Under the pieces are notes generated by a model, which was given only the letters and a program-made list of their open reading frames with translations, was not told the origin of the DNA and made no database searches. This document shows, one piece after another, positions 43,496-50,788 of a DNA stretch of 64,000 nt. The translations under genes and the position numbers were made by a program. Location of the stretch: the NCBI RefSeq assembly GCF_900091445.1, contig NZ_LT607733.1, positions 620,001-684,000 of the forward strand, written 5' to 3'. This stretch comes from Micromonospora echinofusca. Lineage in GTDB: Bacteria > Actinomycetota > Actinomycetes > Mycobacteriales > Micromonosporaceae. Positions within the stretch are counted from its first letter, which is position 1, and every line of letters starts with the position of its first letter.

Positions 43496-44401
43496 GTGGT
43501 GCGGTTCGGGTTGTTCGGCACCGGTCACTGGGCGGCCGAGACGCACGGCGCGGCGCTGGACGCGCACCCGGGGGTCACGTTCGCCGGTGTGTGGGGCCGG
43601 GACCCGGGCAAGGCCGCCGCCCTGGCCGAGCGCTACGGGGTGCCGGCGTTCGACGACGTCGACGCGCTCGTCGACGCCTGCGACGCGGTCGCCGTCGCCC
43701 TTCCGCCGGACGTCCAGACCGACATCGCGGTCCGCGCGGCCACCGCCGGCCGGCACCTGCTGCTGGACAAGCCGCTCGCGTTGAGCGTGACCGACGCCGA
43801 CCGGGTGGTGGACGCCGCGCAGGCGGCGGGCGTCGCCTCGGTGGTCTTCTTCACGGGCCGCTACCAGCCCGACGTCGCCGCCTTCCTCGCCTCGACGGCC
43901 GCCGTCGGCGGGTGGCACACCGCCAGGGGGGTCCGGTTCGGGTCCATCTTCCGGCCCGACAGCCCGTACGCTGCCTCGTCCTGGCGTCGGGAGCACGGCG
44001 CGCTGTGGGACATCGGCCCGCACGCGCTGTCGCTCATCCTGCCGGTGCTCGGGCGGGTCATCCGCGTCGCCGCGATGGACGGGCCGCGCGGGCTCGTCCA
44101 CCTGCTCCTCACCCACGACGGGGGCGCGACCAGCACGGTGTCGCTGACCCTGGACGCCCCGCAGGAGGCGGTGAGCAGGGAGTACGTCTTCTACGGCGAG
44201 AACGGCGTCGAGACCGTTCCGGCCGGCGACGGCAGTCCGGCGACCGCCCTCGGGGTGGCGATCGACCAACTGCTCGAGGAGATCGGGTCGGGCACCCGGG
44301 ACCACCGCTGCGACGTGCGCTTCGGCCGCGAGGTCGTCGCCGTGCTGGCCGCCGCCGAGACCGCCCGCGCCGAGGGCCGCACCGTCGACCTGCCGGTCTG
44401 A
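43496..44401 (+). CDS. Gfo/Idh/MocA-family oxidoreductase
   Basis: A 301-residue NAD(P)-dependent sugar-type oxidoreductase. The N-terminal Rossmann fold has RFGLFGTGHWAAETHGAAL. The cofactor-side motif EKP is present as DKPLAL with the catalytic Lys. The C-terminal domain begins near GGWHTARGVRFGS, with the His-containing WDIGPHALSL that binds substrate. Such enzymes oxidise or reduce sugars and cyclitols, or serve in deoxysugar synthesis. The start is one of two GTG codons at 43496 and 43499; GGAGG stands at the right distance from the first. It lies between the GT1 and erm genes with its own terminator before it. Confidence 0.85.
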   Translation: MVRFGLFGTGHWAAETHGAALDAHPGVTFAGVWGRDPGKAAALAERYGVPAFDDVDALVDACDAVAVALPPDVQTDIAVRAATAGRHLLLDKPLALSVTDADRVVDAAQAAGVASVVFFTGRYQPDVAAFLASTAAVGGWHTARGVRFGSIFRPDSPYAASSWRREHGALWDIGPHALSLILPVLGRVIRVAAMDGPRGLVHLLLTHDGGATSTVSLTLDAPQEAVSREYVFYGENGVETVPAGDGSPATALGVAIDQLLEEIGSGTRDHRCDVRFGREVVAVLAAAETARAEGRTVDLPV

Positions 44402-44428
44402 GCCGGAGGCGCCGGGGCCCGCCGAGGC

Positions 44429-44468
44429 GGAAAAGCGGTCGCCTCCCGCCGGCGGGCGCGGTTAGGGT
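44429..44468 (+). promoter_or_regulatory. promoter of the erm leader
   Basis: TAGGGT at 44463-44468 is a good -10 box, and its transcript would begin at the leader ATG at 44475 (6 bases on). A small A-rich patch (44431-44434) lies just upstream of where the -35 would be, followed by a weak GTCGCC. That order resembles WhiB7-type promoters. A perfect CCCGCCGGCGGG dyad (44445-44456) lies between -35 and -10. Confidence 0.45.
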
Positions 44469-44474
44469 CGCCGC

Positions 44475-44588
44475 ATGTCCGCGTACGCTCTGATCGAGGC
44501 GGTCGGTACGCCGGCCGCATTCGGGCCGCCGCCGGTGGCCCGCCCGCGAGTCCGGCGTCCGGCCCTGGCCGGCGCGACCCGCGACTGA
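44475..44588 (+). CDS. leader peptide of erm (37 residues)
   Basis: A short open frame read from a leaderless start: TAGGGT, six bases, then ATG, with no Shine-Dalgarno sequence. It encodes 37 residues. Residues 23-28 are RPRVRR, which includes Arg-x-Arg motifs like those on which macrolide-bound ribosomes stall in Erm leader peptides such as ErmDL. The stop is at 44586-44588. The reading frame of the erm gene starts 253 bases later. A small hairpin (44559-44572) in the leader coincides with codons just after the Arg motif, so a stalled ribosome would melt it. Together with the downstream hairpins it looks like a drug-sensing attenuator. Expression is inferred. Confidence 0.6.
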   Translation: MSAYALIEAVGTPAAFGPPPVARPRVRRPALAGATRD

Positions 44589-44612
44589 CCTCGCACCGCA
44601 CGCGCGGCGCCC

Positions 44613-44633
44613 CGCCCGGGTGACCCCCGGGCG
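44613..44633 (+). promoter_or_regulatory. hairpin in the erm 5' untranslated region
   Basis: CGCCCGGG and CCCGGGCG form an 8-bp stem around the loop TGACC, 24 bases after the leader stop codon. It is one of three hairpins between the leader and erm. Confidence 0.6.
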
Positions 44634-44772
44634 CGACGCCGCCCCCGCCACTCGTCCGGGTGCCGACCCGGGGCTGATGCCGCCCGGTCGTGCCCGCCGG
44701 CGTGGCGCCTGTGGTGCGCCGCCGATCCCGCGTTCCGCGTCCCGCCCAGGGCCGTCCGAGTCCCCGAATCCT

Positions 44773-44832
44773 CGGACAGGCCCGCGCTCGCGGCTGCCTG
44801 TCCGCTCCGTCGCCGCACGGCGACAGACAGGA
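44773..44832 (+). promoter_or_regulatory. alternative hairpins controlling the erm ribosome-binding site
   Basis: CGGACAGGC (44773-44781) pairs with GCCTGTCCG (44796-44804), and the stem is prolonged by CCGCG/CGCGG inside. The same strand segment CCTGTC (44797-44802) can instead pair with GACAGG at 44826-44831, which overlaps the AGGA (44829-44832) that serves as ribosome-binding site for the erm GTG at 44842. A third stem GTCGCCG/CGGCGAC (44809-44824) lies between. Two exclusive pairings that free or hide the Shine-Dalgarno sequence are the mark of translational attenuation. Confidence 0.5.
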
Positions 44833-44841
44833 CGACGACCC

Positions 44842-45639
44842 GTGGCGCCCCGCCGTACCCGAGCAACCGAACGCGACCGGTCCCGTCGCGTACTGTCCCA
44901 GAACTTCCTCGCCGACCCGGCCGCGATCGCCCGCGTGGTGCACGCCGCCCGGCCCGGACCCGACCGGCTCCTACTGGAGGTGGGTGCCGGCCGGGGCCAG
45001 CTCACCCGGCCGCTCGCCGCCCGCTGCCGGCACCTGACGGCGTACGAAGTGGACCCGGCCGCCGGCGCCGAGCTGGCCCGGCTCTGCGCCGCCCTGCCGA
45101 ACGTGACGCACCGGCAGGCCGACTTCCTCACCGCAGCGCCGCCGCCGGAGGAGTTCGACGTGGTCGGCAACATCCCCTGGTCGCTGACCTCGGCCGTGGT
45201 GCGCTGGTGCCTGGCCGCGCCCGGCCTGCGCGCGGCCACCCTGCTCACCCAGTTGGAGTACGCCCGGCGACGCGGCGGCGACTACGGCCGGTGGACCAGG
45301 CTGACCGTGCTGACCTGGCCGGAGTTCGGCTGGCGGCTGGTCGGGCGGGTGCCCCGCACCGCGTTCCGGCCGGTGCCGAGGGTCGACGCCGGCATCCTGC
45401 GGATCGAGCGGCGCCCGGAGCCGCTGCTGGCCGCGTCGGCGCTGCCCGCGTACCGCCGGATGGTAGAGATCGGCTTCGACGGGGTCGGCGGCTCGCTCGC
45501 GGCCTCGCTCGCCCGGCATTACCCGCGGGCGCGGCTGGCGGCGGCGCTGCGGGCGACCCGGCTCGACCCGGCCACCCCGGTCGGGCACGTCTGGCCCGAG
45601 CAGTGGCTGGTGCTGTTCCGGCTGCTGCACGCCCGCTGA
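44842..45639 (+). CDS. erm: 23S rRNA (adenine-N6) methyltransferase, Erm family
   Basis: A 265-residue Erm methyltransferase. It has the N-terminal LSQNFLADPAAI, the SAM-binding EVGAGRGQLT (residues 46-55), the acidic AYEVD (Glu69), the ADF (Asp94) and the catalytic NIPW (110-113), plus FRPVPRVDAGIL near the C-terminus. These enzymes methylate A2058 of 23S rRNA and give macrolide-lincosamide-streptogramin B resistance. The GTG at 44842 fits the usual basic N-terminus (RRTRATERDRSRR). A longer ORF from 44620 would add residues with no family similarity. The 5' region carries a leader peptide and alternative hairpins, suggesting drug-induced translation. An ere homologue lies 350 bases further on. 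Confidence 0.92.
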   Translation: MAPRRTRATERDRSRRVLSQNFLADPAAIARVVHAARPGPDRLLLEVGAGRGQLTRPLAARCRHLTAYEVDPAAGAELARLCAALPNVTHRQADFLTAAPPPEEFDVVGNIPWSLTSAVVRWCLAAPGLRAATLLTQLEYARRRGGDYGRWTRLTVLTWPEFGWRLVGRVPRTAFRPVPRVDAGILRIERRPEPLLAASALPAYRRMVEIGFDGVGGSLAASLARHYPRARLAAALRATRLDPATPVGHVWPEQWLVLFRLLHAR

Positions 45640-45643
45640 GGGA

Positions 45644-45835
45644 TCAGGCCAGGGTGTTCAGGGCCTCGCTCAGCTCGGCGGGGGAGCCGAACTCCTCCGC
45701 CGGCAGGGCCCGCAGCGTCTGGAGCATCTCCGTGCTGGCCCCGTTCTCCTGGCCCCAGCGGACCAGGTCCTCGCGGGAGACCGGGTAGTCGAGCCCGGCC
45801 AGGTACTCCTGCAACTGCACGCCGGTGACGGTCAT
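45644..45835 (-). CDS. DUF2795 protein
   Basis: A 63-residue protein of the DUF2795 family, with VQLQEYLAGLDYPVSREDLVRWG at the front and a short helical end. The family is small, widespread in actinobacteria and uncharacterised, and some members are longer and act with stress genes. The ATG at 45835 has no Shine-Dalgarno sequence and sits exactly at the foot of a 12-bp hairpin. That hairpin and the first codons are duplicated just upstream (copy 2 has its own ATG and a stop codon after 16 codons). It converges with the erm gene 4 bases apart. Confidence 0.85.
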   Translation of the reverse strand: MTVTGVQLQEYLAGLDYPVSREDLVRWGQENGASTEMLQTLRALPAEEFGSPAELSEALNTLA

Positions 45836-45932
45836 GCCGGCGGGCTACCCGTTGAGCCCGCCGGCACACGCCTGCGGCACGCCGGTGACGGTCATGCCGG
45901 CGGGCTACCCGTTGAGCCCGCCGGCACACGCC
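45818..45932 (-). repeat. 60-bp tandem duplication of a start-codon hairpin
   Basis: A 55-base segment at 45818-45872 is repeated exactly at 45878-45932, period 60. Each copy contains the start ATG of the DUF2795 frame with the codons for Met-Thr-Val-Thr-Gly-Val, and a perfect 12-bp hairpin (45835-45846 with 45855-45866, and 45895-45906 with 45915-45926) with an 8-base loop. The upstream ATG at 45895 opens a 16-codon frame ended by TAG, in phase with the real gene. Confidence 0.95.
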
Positions 45933-45952
45933 CGCCGATCGACGATCGGCGG
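45932..45952. promoter_or_regulatory. 21-bp perfect palindrome between divergent genes
   Basis: CCGCCGATCG-A-CGATCGGCGG lies between the DUF2795 gene and the ere homologue on opposite strands, right after the duplicated segment and 33 bases before the ere start. It is followed by TTT. It could be an operator, for example of a TetR- or MarR-type repressor, or a hairpin. Confidence 0.5.
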
Positions 45953-45984
45953 TTTGCCCGGCGGCGCGCCGGGTAGCCGCCCCC

Positions 45985-47241
45985 ATGCTGGTTCAGCGGC
46001 TCGGCGCGCCGAGCGACTTCGACCCGTTGCTGGAGCGCGTCCGGGACGCCCGGATCGTGATGATCGGCGAGGCGACGCACGGCAACTACGACTACTACCG
46101 GCTGCGCGAACAGCTCACCCGCCGGCTGATCGCCGAGTGCGGGTTCTCCTTCGTGGCGGTGGAGGGGGACTGGCCCGACTGCGACCGGGTGCACCGCTCG
46201 GTGACCGCCGCCCCGGGCGGGGCAGCCGACCCGCGTGTCGCGCTGGAGCGCTTCGAGCGCTGGCCGACGTGGATGTGGGCGAACGCCGAGGTGGCCCGCT
46301 TCTGCTCCTGGCTGCGGGCGTGGAACGTGGAGCGGCCCGAGGGCGCCCGGGCCGGCTTCCACGGGCTGGACGTCTACAGCCTCTGGGAGTCCATGCAGGC
46401 GATCTTCGACTACCTCGGCGAGGAGGACCCGGGCTCGCTGGAGGCGGCCCAGGACGCCTACCGCTGCTTCGAGCCGTACGGCAAGCGGGTCGAGGAGTAC
46501 GGCATGGCGAGCCGGTTCGTCTCGGCCCGCTGCGAGGAGGAGGTCGTACGGCTGCTGGCGCGTACCCGCGAACAGGCCGCCGCGGACGGCCCGGACAGCT
46601 TCTCGGCCTGGCAGAACGCGGAGGTGGTGGCCGGGGCGGAGCGCTACTACCGGGCGATGGTGCGCGGCGGGCCGGAGTCGTGGAACATCCGGGACACGCA
46701 CATGGCGGACACCCTGGACCGGCTGCTGGAGCGCTACGGACCGGGCGGGCGGGGCGTCGTCTGGGCGCACAACACGCACGTGGGCGACGCCCGGGCCACC
46801 GACATGGCCGCCGACGGGATGGTCAACGTCGGCCAGTTGGCCCGCGAGCGGCACGGCGCGGACGAGGTGGTCCTGGTCGGCTTCGGCGGCTACCGGGGCA
46901 CGGTGCTCGCCGCGCCCCGCTGGGGCTCGCCGGCTGAGGCGATGGTGGTGCCGCCGGCCCGCCCCGGTTCGGTCGAGCACCGGTTGCACGAGCTGATGCC
47001 CGAGCGGGCCGTGCTGGTCTTCGGCGGCGACGACCAGCCCGGCTGGGTCACCGGGACCGCCGACCACCGGGCGATCGGGGTGGTCTACGACCCGTCCTTC
47101 GAGTCGTGGGGCAACTACGTGCCGACCCGCCTGGGGGAGCGCTACGACGCCTTCGTCTGGTGCGACGAGACGACCACCCTGCACCCCCTCCCGGCCCTGA
47201 CGACCCCGGGCGAGATGGAGACCTACCCGGCGGGCGTCTGA
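45985..47241 (+). CDS. erythromycin esterase (Ere) homologue
   Basis: A 418-residue protein of the erythromycin-esterase family (PF05139). The metal/nucleophile-activating set is IGEATHGNYD with Glu29 and His32, VEGDWPD with Glu60, and WAHNTHVGD with His262. The Glu-x2-His pair and the 31-residue distance to the second Glu equal those in EreC (Glu43, His46, Glu74). Ere enzymes open the macrolactone ring by hydrolysis. Many family members outside plasmids have no known drug substrate, so the activity here is inferred, but an erm gene stands next door. The ATG at 45985 has no strong Shine-Dalgarno sequence. It is transcribed away from the DUF2795 gene. Confidence 0.85.
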   Translation: MLVQRLGAPSDFDPLLERVRDARIVMIGEATHGNYDYYRLREQLTRRLIAECGFSFVAVEGDWPDCDRVHRSVTAAPGGAADPRVALERFERWPTWMWANAEVARFCSWLRAWNVERPEGARAGFHGLDVYSLWESMQAIFDYLGEEDPGSLEAAQDAYRCFEPYGKRVEEYGMASRFVSARCEEEVVRLLARTREQAAADGPDSFSAWQNAEVVAGAERYYRAMVRGGPESWNIRDTHMADTLDRLLERYGPGGRGVVWAHNTHVGDARATDMAADGMVNVGQLARERHGADEVVLVGFGGYRGTVLAAPRWGSPAEAMVVPPARPGSVEHRLHELMPERAVLVFGGDDQPGWVTGTADHRAIGVVYDPSFESWGNYVPTRLGERYDAFVWCDETTTLHPLPALTTPGEMETYPAGV

Positions 47242-47265
47242 CCGCGTCCCCGCTCCGCTCCCGCT

Positions 47266-47334
47266 GATCATGCAGTTGTGGTGCCCGTTCCAGCCGGCTT
47301 CGCCGGTTGTGCGGGGCACCACAACTGCATGATC
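47266..47334. repeat. 21-bp perfect inverted repeat, dispersed palindromic element
   Basis: The arms 47266-47286 and 47314-47334 are exact complements. The 27-base loop holds a second hairpin (CCGGC-TTC-GCCGG). The right arm's CAACTGCATGATCGAC also occurs, with a decayed partner, at 33741-33757. Both copies lie between convergent genes. It can act as a two-way terminator and seems to be a repeated chromosomal element of the REP kind. Confidence 0.85.
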
Positions 47335-47351
47335 GACCCGGGCGGGCGGGG

Positions 47352-49571
47352 TCAGGCGCGGGCCGGGGACCTGTCGTCCAGGTGGGCGCGCAGGCCCTCG
47401 CCCTCGATGTCGACGTTGGGCAGGATCCTGTCAAGCCAGCGGGGGAGCCACCAGGCCCGCTTGCCGAGCAGCGACATCACGGCCGGCACGATGGTCATCC
47501 GGACCACGAACGCGTCGATGGCGACGCCGATCGCGAGCGCGAAGCCCATCGACTTGATGACCGGGTCGTCGAGGAAGACGAAGCCACCGAAGACCGAGAT
47601 CATGATCAGCGCGGCGGCCGTCACCACCCGGGCACCGTGCCCCATTCCGTTGATGGTCGCCTGCTGCGCGGTGTCGCCGTGCACGAAGTCCTCCCGCATC
47701 CGGGAGACCAGGAAGACCTCGTAGTCCATCGCCAGGCCGAACAGGATGCCGATGAGCAGGATCGGCAGGAAGCTGACCAGCGGGCCCGGCGTGTCCAGGC
47801 CGACCAGGTCGGCGAGGTGGCCCTGCTGGAACACCGCCACGGTGATGCCGAAGGTGGCGGCGACGGTCAGCAGGAAGCCCAGCGCCGCCTTGACCGGCAC
47901 CAGCAGCGAACGGAAGACCAGCATCAGCAGCAGCACCGAGAGGCCCACCACCAGCAGCAGGTACACCGGCAGGGCGTCGGAGAGCTTCTCGGAGACGTCG
48001 ATGCCGATCGCGGTCGCGCCGGTCAGCAGCACCTCGACGTCGCGGAACTCGCCCACCTTCGCGCGTACGTCGTTGACCAGGGTCTCGGTGGCCTCGTCGG
48101 TCGGGCCGGTCTTCGGCACCACCCCGAGCAGCGCGGTGCGGCCGTCCGGGCTGAGCTGCGGCGGGGCCACCGCGAGGACGTTCTCGGTGCCCTGGACGAG
48201 CGCGGTGACCTGCGGGATGGCGGCCGAGGTCGCCTGCGGGGTGTCCCCGGCGACCACCACCGCGAGCCGGCCGGTGAAGCCCGGCCCGAAGCCCTCGGTG
48301 ATCAGGTCGTTCGACGCCCGCGCCGGCGAGCCGACCGGCGCGGTGCCCGCGTCGGGCAGCGCCAGGCGCATGTCGGGCGCGGGCAGCGCGAGCAGCCCCA
48401 GCCCGATCAGCCCGACCAGGATGACCGGCACCCGGAACCGGGTGACGAGACGCGCCCAGCGGAACCCGAAGCCCGACCGGTCCTCGGCCGGCGTGGTGCC
48501 CGCCTCGGCGGCGTCGGCCGCCCGCTCCCCGGACGCCGCGTCCCCGGCCGGCACGGTGGTGCGCAGCTTGCGGGGCAGCACCCGGCGGCCGGCGAAGCCG
48601 AGCAGGGCCGGCTGGAGGGTGATCGCGACCAGCACCGCGACGGTGACCGTACCGGCGGCGGCCAGACCCATCACCGTCAGGAACGGGATGTTCACCACGG
48701 CCAGCCCGGCCAGCGCGATGACCACGGTGGCGCCGGCGAAGACCACGGCCGAGCCGGCGGTGCCCACGGCACGGCCCACCGCCTCGTCCGGCGGCAGCCC
48801 CTCCATCAGGTTCTGCCGGTAGCGGGAGGTGATGAAGAGCGAGTAGTCGATGCCGACCGCGAGGCCGAGCATCAGGGCGAGGATCGGGGCGGTGCTGCTC
48901 AGGTCGACCACACTGCTGATCGCGAAGAGGCCCGCCATGCCGACGCCCACGCCGATCAGCGCGTTGAGCATCGTCATCCCGGCCGCCACCAACGAACCGA
49001 ACGTGACCACCAGGACGATCGCGGCGACCGCCACACCGATCGCCTCGGTCGAGCCGACCTCCGGCACGCTGCTGAGCACCTCGCCGCCGGGCGCGACCTC
49101 CCAGCCCTGGGCCTCGACCCGCTCGCCGACCTTCTCGTACGCGTCGCGCTGGGCGTCGGTCACCTCGTCGGCGCCGGTGGCGAACTGGACCTGGACCAGC
49201 GCGTACCGGCCGTCGGGGGAGACCGCCCCCACCTGGAACGGGTCGACGGCGCCGACGACGCCGGGCAGCGTCGCGGCCTCCTGGGTGAGTTCCTTCACCA
49301 CGGCCTGCCCCTGCGGGCTGGCGAGCGCGCCGTCGGCCGGCGCCTTGACCGCGATCGTGCCGGTCGCGCCGCTGGCCGCCGGGAACTGCTCGGCGAGCAG
49401 GTCGAGGGCGCGCTGCGACTCCGTGCCGGGCATGGTGAAGTTGTCGGCTATCGGGCCGCGCAGGGTCGCGGCGGCGAGGCCGAGACCGACGAGTACGACG
49501 AGCCAGATCGCCGCGACGAGTCGCCGCCGGCGCATCGAGCCCCGGCCGAGCCGGTAGAGCAGGGTGGCCAT
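47352..49571 (-). CDS. MMPL-family RND transporter
   Basis: A 739-residue transporter of the MMPL branch of the RND superfamily. It has twelve hydrophobic segments in the usual order, one helix before each of two large outside loops and five after each. The helix-4-like segment GIDYSLFITSRYRQNL and the second-half GLAMDYEVFLVSRMRED hold the Asp-Tyr pairs of proton translocation. Such proteins export lipids, siderophores or drugs. It follows a TetR gene by 38 bases, transcribed in the same direction, so that regulator probably represses both. AAGGAACTC precedes the ATG at 49571. Confidence 0.92.
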   Translation of the reverse strand: MATLLYRLGRGSMRRRRLVAAIWLVVLVGLGLAAATLRGPIADNFTMPGTESQRALDLLAEQFPAASGATGTIAVKAPADGALASPQGQAVVKELTQEAATLPGVVGAVDPFQVGAVSPDGRYALVQVQFATGADEVTDAQRDAYEKVGERVEAQGWEVAPGGEVLSSVPEVGSTEAIGVAVAAIVLVVTFGSLVAAGMTMLNALIGVGVGMAGLFAISSVVDLSSTAPILALMLGLAVGIDYSLFITSRYRQNLMEGLPPDEAVGRAVGTAGSAVVFAGATVVIALAGLAVVNIPFLTVMGLAAAGTVTVAVLVAITLQPALLGFAGRRVLPRKLRTTVPAGDAASGERAADAAEAGTTPAEDRSGFGFRWARLVTRFRVPVILVGLIGLGLLALPAPDMRLALPDAGTAPVGSPARASNDLITEGFGPGFTGRLAVVVAGDTPQATSAAIPQVTALVQGTENVLAVAPPQLSPDGRTALLGVVPKTGPTDEATETLVNDVRAKVGEFRDVEVLLTGATAIGIDVSEKLSDALPVYLLLVVGLSVLLLMLVFRSLLVPVKAALGFLLTVAATFGITVAVFQQGHLADLVGLDTPGPLVSFLPILLIGILFGLAMDYEVFLVSRMREDFVHGDTAQQATINGMGHGARVVTAAALIMISVFGGFVFLDDPVIKSMGFALAIGVAIDAFVVRMTIVPAVMSLLGKRAWWLPRWLDRILPNVDIEGEGLRAHLDDRSPARA

Positions 49572-49609
49572 GAGTTCCTTGTCCTCGGTCGTGGATGGTG
49601 GAAACGGGA

Positions 49610-50155
49610 TCAGTCGACGGGCTCCAGGGCCCGTCGGGCGAGTGCCAGCAGGGCGTCGCGCAACTCCTCGTCGCCGACGTCGGCGAACTCCCCGCAGGTC
49701 TCGGAGATGCCGGCGAGCAGCACCAGCGCCGTGATCCGGGCGGACGGGCGTTGCGGGTGCCCGGCGAGCGCGTCGACCAACCGCTCGGAGATCCGCTGGA
49801 TGTGCGCGAAGGCGGGTTGCTGGAGCAGTTCCGGGAACTCGCCCCGGAGCAGGGCGATCTCGCGCCGGAAGCGGACCGCGAGGTCGACGAAGCCCTCGGC
49901 GGCGACCTGCTGGGCGGCCGCGCCGCGTTGGGCGCGGATCCGCTCGTCGAGCGCCTGGAGGACGCCGATCGCCGGAGCCATCAACTCGGTGAGGATGGCT
50001 TCCTTGTTGGCGAAGTGGTAGAGCACCGCCGCCTTGGAACAGCCCACCTCGCGGGCGATGTCCTGCAACGAGGTGCCCCGGTAGCCGGTCGCGGCGAAGC
50101 GCCGAGCCGCCGCCACGAGGATCTCGTCGTGCGTCTCCGGAACCATCCGCGCCAT
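49610..50155 (-). CDS. TetR-family transcriptional regulator
   Basis: A 181-residue repressor. The N-terminal helix-turn-helix (about 15-60) reads ILVAAARRFAATGYRGTSLQ and VGCSKAAVLYHFANKE, the standard TetR signature. The C-terminal domain is helical and would bind an effector. Two identical 16-bp palindromes CTGACCGATCGGTCAG lie 28-62 bases upstream of its ATG, which fits negative autoregulation. The MMPL exporter gene follows downstream and is probably co-transcribed. The inducing ligand is likely a substrate of that exporter. Confidence 0.93.
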   Translation of the reverse strand: MARMVPETHDEILVAAARRFAATGYRGTSLQDIAREVGCSKAAVLYHFANKEAILTELMAPAIGVLQALDERIRAQRGAAAQQVAAEGFVDLAVRFRREIALLRGEFPELLQQPAFAHIQRISERLVDALAGHPQRPSARITALVLLAGISETCGEFADVGDEELRDALLALARRALEPVD

Positions 50156-50182
50156 GCCGGCCCACCTCCCCGACCAGCATGC

Positions 50183-50217
50183 CTGACCGATCGGTCAGAC
50201 CCTGACCGATCGGTCAG
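50183..50217. promoter_or_regulatory. twin TetR operators
   Basis: CTGACCGATCGGTCAG is found twice, exactly (50183-50198 and 50202-50217), centres 19 bases apart, so one full copy sits on nearly the same face of the helix two turns later. It is the candidate operator of the adjacent TetR protein. Confidence 0.85.
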
Positions 50218-50291
50218 ATCGGGGGCGTGGCGTTCCCCACAGGCGGCCGGGGTTTACCGGTCCACCGGTGGCTCGGCCGGTCCGGGCCGCC

Positions 50292-50744
50292 TCAGGCGGG
50301 GGTTCCGTCGCCCTGGGCGGCCGCGCCGTGTGCCCGGTCGTACGCGGCCCGGGCGTCGGCGACCGCGCTCCGGTGCCGCTCCGCCCACCTGGTCAGCGCG
50401 ACCAGCGACCCGTAGAGCTCCAGCGCGATCGGCGTGGCCGTGTACTCCACCTTCGGGACCGTCGGGTAGACCCTACGGTGCAGCAGTCCGTCGCGTTCCA
50501 GGTTGCGCAGGGTCAGCGTGAGCATCCGCCGGCTGATGCCCTCCACGCAGCGCTCCAGTTCGGTGAAGCGCACCGGGCCCGGGGAGGCGGCGACCAGGAT
50601 GCCGATGCTCCACTTGCCGCCCACCCGGTCCAGCACCTCGCGGACGGTGCACGCCTTGGCCTGACCGGGCGTGCAGGGCTCGCCGACCGCCCCGTACGCC
50701 TGCGCCGCCCGGCCGACGGTCGCGTCGCTGTTCCCCTGGGACAT
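50292..50744 (-). CDS. HxlR-family transcriptional regulator
   Basis: A 150-residue winged-helix regulator. It contains VLDRVGGKWSIGIL, RFTELERCVEGISRRMLTLT and LERDGLLHRRVYPTVPKVEY, all typical of HxlR. Cys residues occur in GEPCTPGQAKACTV just before the DNA-binding part; HxlR relatives such as HypR and YodB sense electrophiles with a Cys at this place. The ATG at 50744 follows GAGGAGA. A palindromic site lies 45-70 bases upstream, and the gene is divergent from the LigD polymerase gene. The regulated targets are not clear. Confidence 0.9.
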   Translation of the reverse strand: MSQGNSDATVGRAAQAYGAVGEPCTPGQAKACTVREVLDRVGGKWSIGILVAASPGPVRFTELERCVEGISRRMLTLTLRNLERDGLLHRRVYPTVPKVEYTATPIALELYGSLVALTRWAERHRSAVADARAAYDRAHGAAAQGDGTPA

Positions 50745-50788
50745 GGAAGTTGTCTCCTCACGCTCCGCCTCATGGTCACAGAGGGTCG

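Noticed and set aside
44620..44841. A longer N-terminus for Erm starting at 44620.
   Set aside because: The extra residues are Pro/Arg-rich without Erm similarity, and the region folds into the attenuator hairpins before a well-placed AGGA and GTG.
40606..45639. A macrolide biosynthetic cluster.
   Set aside because: No polyketide synthase or deoxysugar genes are present; the erm and ere homologues alone point to resistance, if anything.
45818..45932. A CRISPR array.
   Set aside because: There are only two copies with a 5-base linker, and they contain coding start sequences.
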